Shown: in pieces, positions 56,867-64,000 of the stretch
How the letters are laid out: each line of letters opens with the position of its first letter
How positions within the stretch are numbered: position 1 is the first letter of the stretch
DNA from: Schistosoma haematobium
Lineage: Eukaryota; Platyhelminthes; Trematoda; Strigeidida; Schistosomatidae
Length of the DNA stretch: 64,000 nucleotides
Direction: 5' to 3'
Assembly: GCF_000699445.3 (NCBI RefSeq)
Contig: NC_067196.1
Location: 60,269,364-60,333,363 of the forward strand
The notes under the pieces: generated by a model
What the model was told of the DNA's origin: nothing
The model's input: the letters and a program-made list of their open reading frames with translations, nothing else
Database searches by the model: none
Program-made: the position numbers and the translations under genes

Positions 56867-58930
56867 CATTTTTCATCGTTGTTAGTCTGGTTGTTTTTTT
56901 TCTGAATATTACACTTTCTTCGAACGTGCTGATAAAAGCATTTATCTGTAGATCATATCTAAACTGACTATATATCCATTTTCAGAATTCAGTCCACTTT
57001 CTACTATTGTCCCTAGGTTTTTTCCTCCGTTATCTTGATGTTATATTTTTTAAAAACAAACTTATAAATCCTGTCATTTGTTTTCTGTATTAAATACATA
57101 CTGGTATTCGTTTTTTTGTGTTAAAAGTTTCATATTCAATATACGTCATTGAATTAATAGTGTCTATTGCATTCATTTTAGTCATTGTCTCCTGTGCCCA
57201 GGATACTATCCTTTTAGAAAAATCTGGACGAATCTCTGGACTTGGTCTTCGTGCTAGTTAGCACTCCGAACTACGAGATATTTGTAATCTTGGAGAAATC
57301 GATACTACCCTTGAGAGGGTGATCCTCATCATTTAGTGTCTGTAAGAGGTGATATTTCCAGGGTTCCCTATCGATTGCTTACAATTAAAAACTACGAAAG
57401 ATGTTGCATAACAACGTTGATTTACTTAGATTAGTGGCTACATTACAACTTAACTGACAGAATTCTATCACCACTAAGGATCATACAAGTATGACATTGA
57501 TTAGTACTTCATGAGCAATTAGTGTAAAATGTTATCATATTAGTTGAGTTAAACTGTTGTCCGCTTAGGATCCAATACCATTCTTGCTTATGAATTGGTC
57601 TGAAAAACTTAGTCGAATAAGCTCGTATAAGCAATAAACAGTTATATTCACATGTAACTATAGATATCAACAATATCATCTGTTGGGAATTTATGAAGAT
57701 TGTAATGCTTCCTTCTGTTGTAACAAGAAAAGCTGGAAATATATTATGTTCGTTAACTTGAATGCTACTACTGATTCGTCTTACTCGGAACGGAACGAAG
57801 AATCAAGGATTCAGAGACTCGATAGGCTTGCTAGATTTGAAGCTATCACGAGTTCACTTAATCGGCGAACGAGAACAGGACTCGGTGACCAAAAACCAGT
57901 AAGCTAGCTATTGATGCGTCCCAGCCCCGCTAACTAGAGGTAGAAGTCCAAGCTTGGAATGGGAATTATATTCTGCAAATCAGCCAGAAACGAGCGATAA
58001 CAACAAACACAATTCAAAAAGTATATATACTGTGCAAAACGGTCCTTGGGGAGAGTTACCAAACAGCATACTAAAAGACACAACGGACCAATAGCGTTTA
58101 AGATATTTCCCAGTGGGAAATACGACATGAAGGTGACAAGAGCACCTTTGGCGTGAGAACAAAGAAATTCAAACTTTCTAAATAAATTACAAAATTAGGT
58201 CCTTTTCCAAGTGAGTTCTGGGGATCTAACGTCCCCGACAAAATACTTGTTTTCTTTATCACTATCTGAACCATTCTTTATGGTATATATGTCGTTCTAT
58301 TTGGTCATATATCGTTCTTTTTCCTTTGTATCTTGCTTTATTACTTTGTAACTCGTAATAAGTTCACTTTCTGTGTAAATTACACAAATTTATGGATCTG
58401 CTTGATTCTCAGTCACTTTACAGAAAGAATGTGTGTGTGTGAGTGGGAAAATAACTCTCTACTACAGGAATTTTCATTTCCTACACTTTCTTATTTGTTA
58501 TGTAACATTTTTACAGCATATTTTTTATATGAGAAAGACAAAACTTTTATATATCAACTCACTTATTCCATGTTTATTATGTAATTATATACAAAGATTG
58601 ATAAGAAGTTATTTCAATGTAGAAAAATAATCTGTCAACAACCATTGATAATAAATTAATTACAGTTGAAAAATTAGTTGGTTACAAAACAAAAACAAAA
58701 TGTAAGTTAAAAGTTTCTTGTCACGAAAAAAATTATAGAAAAGAAAAATTCTCACATTAGTAAATAGAATCAAAAATAAAATAGTTGTCTATTACCTTTT
58801 TAGTTTCTTTTATTGTTTCTTTTTAGTGAATGAATCATGAAAAACTATCTGTTTTTCGAAATTCTATCAAGATTGTTTTATTAGTCTAATGATTGTACTG
58901 TGAGTTTATTTATCACATTAAGCCTTATTA
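56867..58930. other. Intergenic downstream of NUP210
   Basis: Mostly AT-rich. At 57190-57370 'cttggtcttcgtgctagtta' recalls the tRNA-like repeat at 63.2-63.5 kb but is too diverged to call. At 57770-58240 a more GC-balanced block ('ttcccagtgggaaatacgac', 'tctaacgtccccgac') may be a solo LTR or other old element; no terminal repeats seen. Confidence 0.4.
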
Positions 58931-58934
58931 TTAT

Positions 58935-59620
58935 TTATATCTGTTATCCCTCGTAGAGGAGGATAGGCTGCCCATCAACATTCTTTATCCAACTCTGTCT
59001 AGGACAACTCTTTCTAGTTGTTTCCATATGCTATTCATTCTTTTCATATCTGATTCCAATTCTCAAAGCAATGTGTACTTGGTCTTCCACTTTTATGTTT
59101 TCCTTCATGATTCCAAGTTAGAGCTTGTCTCGTGATGCAGTTTGTTGATTTTCACCATATATGTCCTATCGACTACCAACGTTATTTCCTAATTTACTCT
59201 TCAGTTGGAATGTGGTTTGTTTTTTCGCATGGTGGGTTGTTTCTGATAGTATCCAGTCAACGCACATTGAGTATCTTGTGTAGACATATGTTAATAAATA
59301 CTTGTACATTTTTTGATGATGGTTGTGGTAGTTCTTGAAGTTTCATCGTTCAGTAAGACTGTCTTGACTTTCGTATTGAAGATTCTGACTTTGATAATGG
59401 CTTACAGACAGTTGTTTTGAGTTCCATATGTTCCTCAATTGTAAGAATGTGGCCCTTGCTTTGCCAATCCTCACCTTTACTTCTGCATCCGATCCTCCTT
59501 GTTCATTGATTATGCGTCCCAAGTACATGAAAGGTTCCACATCTTCCAAAGCTTCTTCATCAAGTGTGATTGTGTTCGTGTTCTCTATGTTCTATCGTTC
59601 TATGTTGTGCCTTTGACATC
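58935..59620 (-). mobile_element. RTE-type LINE, RT C-terminal end (third subfamily)
   Basis: On the - strand: 'VEPFMYLGRIINEQGGSDAE', 'KVRIGKARATFLQLRNIWNS', then in broken frames 'QVFINTCLHKILNVRWLDTI', '[10 protein letters not shown]', 'GKHKSGRPS' and a final segment equivalent to 'LVGGLCSSTRGN'. This order is typical of RTE RT C-termini. Frameshifts are frequent. It differs from both the 19 kb and the 42-45 kb families. Confidence 0.8.
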
Positions 59621-62600
59621 AAGCTAAGTGAATGCGCACAAATTTTCGTTTATTCTGGAAATGATTTTCATCTTCAAACTCTTATCAACTGAAAACCACA
59701 GATCACTGATTTGTTTCCCGGCTGTGGTTTCAACAGTTTACACAGAATCGAACTCAGAATGTTTAGGTATCATGGCAAATACTATGTATTTGAATGTAGT
59801 TGAAATTCACTTGTCTTTATTCTTGACTGCTCAATCTTCATCCAACTCTTATGGTGAGATACTGTCTTACTCTTTAATAATTATCTAGTGCTTCCTAATT
59901 TTTGTTGATGTTATTTCGTGCTAAATACTACTTTCTAAATATACGTTATACTCTTAGTGGCAATAGGAATAATAATGAGAGGGAGCGGATACATATGATA
60001 TTAAACAGTAGAATAAGACATGAGAACATCAGAACATACGACAGGCTAGATACCCGGATTAATCAATTGATTTTTGTTGTGCCGATTAGAGTAGGGTTTT
60101 GAAATCGACAATAATTATGTTAAATAATTCTGATCATCTCTTCTGTAGAAATTTCCCGATAATAAATGCCTTTTAAGTCATAAAAGTGGATGAATAAAGC
60201 CACAGTTGTTTAGTTACCTAACATTTAAAATTAACAGTATTCTCATCTGTTAGTTCGTCCAACAATCGGTACATTCTTTTGGGACTTTTATTAAATAGCA
60301 TTGAGAAATGGAGATTCTGCTCACTATATATAAGGACCTAAACTTTTAAACGTTTTTCAAAATATCTGTTAGTTTCGATTGAGTAAAAGTTTTGAAAAAA
60401 AAACAATCAAGAAACGGATGTTAGTAACAAAATTTCCTAAAACCTGTCTAGTAATTTTAAATAATCAAGATTTCTCAACTACCCATGTATTTTTCTAGTT
60501 TAGTGGATTTCCTGTCACTAGTTAACCTCAAAATCGGCAACTTTTCTGAATTACAACCTCAATTACCATCCTTTTGACATATTATTATCTAATCAGTGTT
60601 GGGGATTTTTCTCGAGTCATCAAGATTCACTTAAAAACGAAATATGATTCTTAATTAACTATCTAAACACCTGCAATTGGTTATTATTTTAATTAAATAC
60701 TGTCAGCTTATAGACCACTAATCTCTATCTAATTGTTTTAAGCATAATATCATAACTGTAGACATTGCTTTTTTAAACTAAGTTCATTTTGAGTATCTTC
60801 AATCCAACTGTTCTTTTTGTATGTAAACGATGTGACAATTATCTTGTTTGGTATTTGTACATGATAAATTATAGATAATGCATGATATACGTAATCCGTG
60901 GAAAACTGTTCACTACATTTATACATGGAATCAGTTAGCGGATAATGTCCACAAGTCCCTTAGTTACTTTGATGAGACTTAAATACACTTTAATATACAA
61001 AGAATAGACAGTTTCATACCAAATGAATAAATGAACACAAAATATTGTAGGATTTCCTTTTAGAATTTCCAGAAGTCCAATCTATTAACCTTTATTTTCT
61101 ATGAGCGAATCGGAAAACAGGCAGAAAAAATGGTTCCTTCAATTACGAAGATATATTAGTGTTTACTTTGAAGAAAGTTCTTGACAGAAAGAAGGAAAAT
61201 AGCCATGTGAAATATTTTAAATAAACAATCCTCGTAATTGTTTAATGTATCCACATCATGGAAATTATGTTGTATATGCAATATCTATTTTAGTAGCACT
61301 TATAAAATTGCTCACGTACTTGCTTCTGGTACTATGTGAATATGACATGTCTTCAAAGCCAACAGTATAAATATCCTAATATTTTGAATCAACAGTAAAA
61401 ATATCTTCCAAGTGATTTCACCATACCATATTATTATCATTGGTATACTGAAAACTCGATTTCCCCATTTTTGACTGTGTAACAGACTGGAAACGTTATT
61501 ATAAAGTTATACTACTTAAAAATAGAAAGTAGTTCAAAAGCAGTTCAGTGTAATTAAATATAGTCAGATCTGCAAGGTCTTCAATGTAGCTAAATGCCAA
61601 CGCTCTTAGTTGGTACATACTAATAACAGAGTTACTTGCTGATTTAATATGCCAGATTTTTTTATTTCAAAGCTAATAATGGTAGTTACACCAAATAAAT
61701 ACATCACGACTCAGAAGTAACTACCAGAGTGCATTTTGTTTCATTTAACAGCCATCAATCGAATATCTCAACTTCTTAGTATTTATTAATGCTCCCTTTA
61801 AGACTTTAAAAAAACATGGATGAAATCAAATTTCCAATTAAGTTCAACAAGAACTTATTTTGGTTAGTGAATAACTAGTTAATTGATAATACTTGACAGA
61901 AAATATATAATAGTCAAATAACTTACTTTTTTCTTAATACCACTAAATCTATTTAAGGGGATTTTATTACTTTTTTTCATTATTTATTTTTCAACTACAT
62001 CATGTTTAGTGTAGTATAGAAGATCACAAAATGAGATGATTTATTTCTATTTTCTTTTTGAAAAAAAATAAAGATGGAAGACAACTGGGTTGTCACTTCA
62101 AGATACCTATTAATTACCTCTTCTCCCTGGTATATTGTATATATATTCTTGTCATCGGTCAAACAAGGCGAAAGATTCAGTTGAAATGACCACACACGCG
62201 CTGACGCATCTATGCATTTACATATACATATATACATGCAATATAAAATACCATTTCCCATAATTTCAGAAATTTTTTTATTTATTCTGTCATTTAACTA
62301 GTAGGAAAGAAAGATAAATAATAAAAAAATCTATTCATGGTGATGACGATGAAAATATTGATGAGAAAGGTAAATTTGTTTTTCTCAACAACAACAACAA
62401 CAAAAACGGCTATCTTTAAATTGTGATTAATTACTGGAATATTTTGATTAGTTTTTATTATTAACAATATTTCAGCATGTATATCATAATTTGAAGTTGG
62501 TTTCTATCAATGATTCTCATTAATTATGTGATCAGTCGTACATTGAATACCTGCTCCTTCTTGCCTTGATTTTAAACTATTTAACAATGAATTAAGTCAT

Positions 62601-63200
62601 AGGGATTCATATCTCGTTTCGAGCTTAGCAAATCAAATGTTCCATAGTTTAAACTTCATTAAATTCATAGTATTCCTTGATAATTACCTAATTTTATTGG
62701 TGTTAGCTTAATTACACTTAACACAATTGCATTTTAGTGGTAACGGCTTCATTTTGCAACTAGTAAAATACCATTACTAATGAAATAGAATGAGTGTGTG
62801 GAGATTATACAAAATGAAGTTAAATCCTTGATAAGGTAATGATCACACACCCGAATAATGGTGAATATGAACAGAAACATTTGTCCAGTGCACAGTTCTT
62901 TACAATCGATGTCAGTATGTTGACAAAAAATAATCTTCAGCTTCTAGATTAGATTTTCACTACACATCGTATAAATTGCTTTAATTTGATTAAAAAATAA
63001 AATTAACTAAAACGATTCAAATTTCATTTGTAATAATACTGTATTTATTTTACGATTAAAATAAGAGAACATTTCTCCCCTATTTTTTGATCATACCATA
63101 AACATTCTGTGTGATAAAAGCGCTAAACAATTCTGAGTTATTCATGCTCCGTATCAAATATCAGAGTTTTCTAAATTCTAATATGAATAAGTTTAATTCG
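59621..63200. other. Intergenic, AT-rich
   Basis: No gene, RNA gene or mobile element recognised in 3.6 kb. Short ORFs are AT-driven and lack domains. A (CAA)n stretch lies near 62389-62405. Confidence 0.5.
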
Positions 63201-63202
63201 CT

Positions 63203-63650
63203 GTCACAATTGATTGATCGCTGGGTGGTCATCAATGTCATGTGTGTCAAATCCTTATTGGTGCAGATCGAATGCTGTCGACCATGTTGCAATGTGGCCA
63301 CCAGTCTAGGTGACTCGACACTGCGTCCACTATGTATTGAGATTAGATGGTGGTTGGAGGTAGTCGACAGGAAACCCTGGACCCGGGTTTCGTGCTACTT
63401 GGCACTCGTCAGCAAGGTGTATTTGTAATCTTCAGAAGTCTGGTGCTCCCAGGAGGATTCGATCTCGTGTCACCCAGCTTCACAGTCAGAGACCTTACCA
63501 TTGAGCTATCCGGGCCACGATCGACGTCCTAAAGGACTGAGATGTAATGACAATTGATTGATTACTGGGTGGTGATCAATGTCATGTGTGTCAAGTCCTT
63601 ATTTAGTGCAGATTGAATGCTACTGACCATGTTGCAATGTGGCCAGCATT
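63203..63650 (-). mobile_element. tRNA-like repeat between ~95 bp direct repeats
   Basis: The - strand contains an A box TAGCTCAATGGTAAGG (complement of 63493-63508) and B box GATCGAATCC (complement of 63455-63464), 28 nt apart, so a tRNA-derived SINE-type promoter. It is flanked by direct repeats, 'attgattgatcgctgggtgg…' at about 63207-63300 and 'attgattgattactgggtgg…' at about 63552-63645, ~88% alike by eye. It is not a functional tRNA: the stem pairing is broken. Confidence 0.65.
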
Positions 63651-63879
63651 GAATGTAAGAAATAATACAAGAATATAATTTTGATAAGAAATTCTGAGAA
63701 TTATATTTAAAAGGCTATATATATGTAACAATATAAATTATTCCAATGAAAATGTAATATAACAGAGTTTAATCGTGTATTTGGTAAATTGTTTATTGAA
63801 ATTCTTTAAAAAGTCATCTGATCACAAAATTTACTATTCTTGAGTAATATCAGAGGAGGTTTTTTGTAGATATTATGGT

Positions 63880-64000
63880 AATTTAATAGTTGAGTTCATA
63901 AGTCGACTGAAGCTAGACTATCATGGAAAACCTGGAAGCACTGTATGGTCGTTTCATCCTATTGTGGGACTCCTCAGCAGTGCGCATCCACAATCCTACA
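63880..64000 (-). mobile_element. Sm-alpha type SINE, cut by the window end
   Basis: On the - strand: 'tgtaggattgtggatgcgca', the hammerhead core (separate entry), then 'ttccaggttttccatgatag' and 'tctagcttcagtcgactta'. The tRNA-like head lies beyond the window. Confidence 0.85.
63938..63983 (-). ncRNA. Hammerhead ribozyme in the Sm-alpha SINE
   Basis: Complete type I layout: stem I GCACUG/CAGUGC (complements of 63978-63983 and 63938-63943), box CUGAGGA (fits CUGANGA), stem II UCC/GGA around a short loop, GAAAC, a two-pair stem III reduced to A-U by a G to A change, and an AUA cleavage triplet. Sm-alpha hammerheads with this design are established in schistosomes; activity here is uncertain because of stem III. 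Confidence 0.75.

Noticed and set aside
63440..63520. A true tRNA gene on the - strand
   Set aside because: Acceptor and anticodon stems do not pair; the unit is part of a repeat.

Overview
This window is from a schistosome (blood fluke) nuclear genome; the species cannot be decided from the sequence alone. The evidence is an AT-rich, intron-rich layout, 29-33 bp micro-introns at the 5' end of a gene whose later introns reach 8 kb, tRNA-derived SINEs of the Sm-alpha type carrying hammerhead ribozyme cores, and RTE, CR1-like and Penelope-like retroelements. Nothing is bacterial: there are no operons, and most long ORFs are retroelement remnants.

There are two host genes, both on the + strand. 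At 466-960 is the last coding exon of a GT14-family glycosyltransferase (core-2 type beta-1,6-N-acetylglucosaminyltransferase family); the rest lies upstream of the window. From 15011 (or 14930) to 56773 runs one very large gene, the membrane nucleoporin NUP210/gp210. I placed 26 exons with splice sites and phases. They join in frame to about 2,517 residues: a signal peptide, a long lumenal region of repeated Ig-like beta domains, one membrane segment near the C-terminus and a Ser/Pro-rich tail facing the pore. One expected segment, between 28504 and 29339, was not found.

Regions: 1-215 SINE-like repeat in a GT14 intron; 466-960 GT14 exon; 961-14900 intergenic, with an RTE 5' fragment (about 5.37-5.8 kb) and a decayed CR1-like LINE (8.08-10.4 kb) split by an insertion; 15-56.8 kb NUP210, its introns filled with retroelements (RTE pieces at 19, 37.9 and 55 kb, a Penelope-like element at 35.6-37.3 kb, a nearly intact RTE at 41.9-45.8 kb, a CR1-like LINE at 46-47.9 kb); 56.8-64 kb intergenic, with an RTE 3' end (58.9-59.6 kb), a tRNA-like repeat between direct repeats (63.2-63.65 kb) and an Sm-alpha SINE at the window edge.

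The most interesting signals are non-coding. (1) A roughly 480 bp repeat, seen seven times, appears to be the 5' leader plus the 3' tail of the RTE element at 41.9-45.8 kb with the whole coding region removed, so it looks like a non-autonomous internal-deletion derivative. (2) Hammerhead ribozyme cores occur in two unrelated settings: at the end of the Penelope-like element and in an inverted pair inside NUP210 intron 4, and separately in the Sm-alpha SINEs. (3) An 880 bp element sits exactly between two (TA)n tracts.
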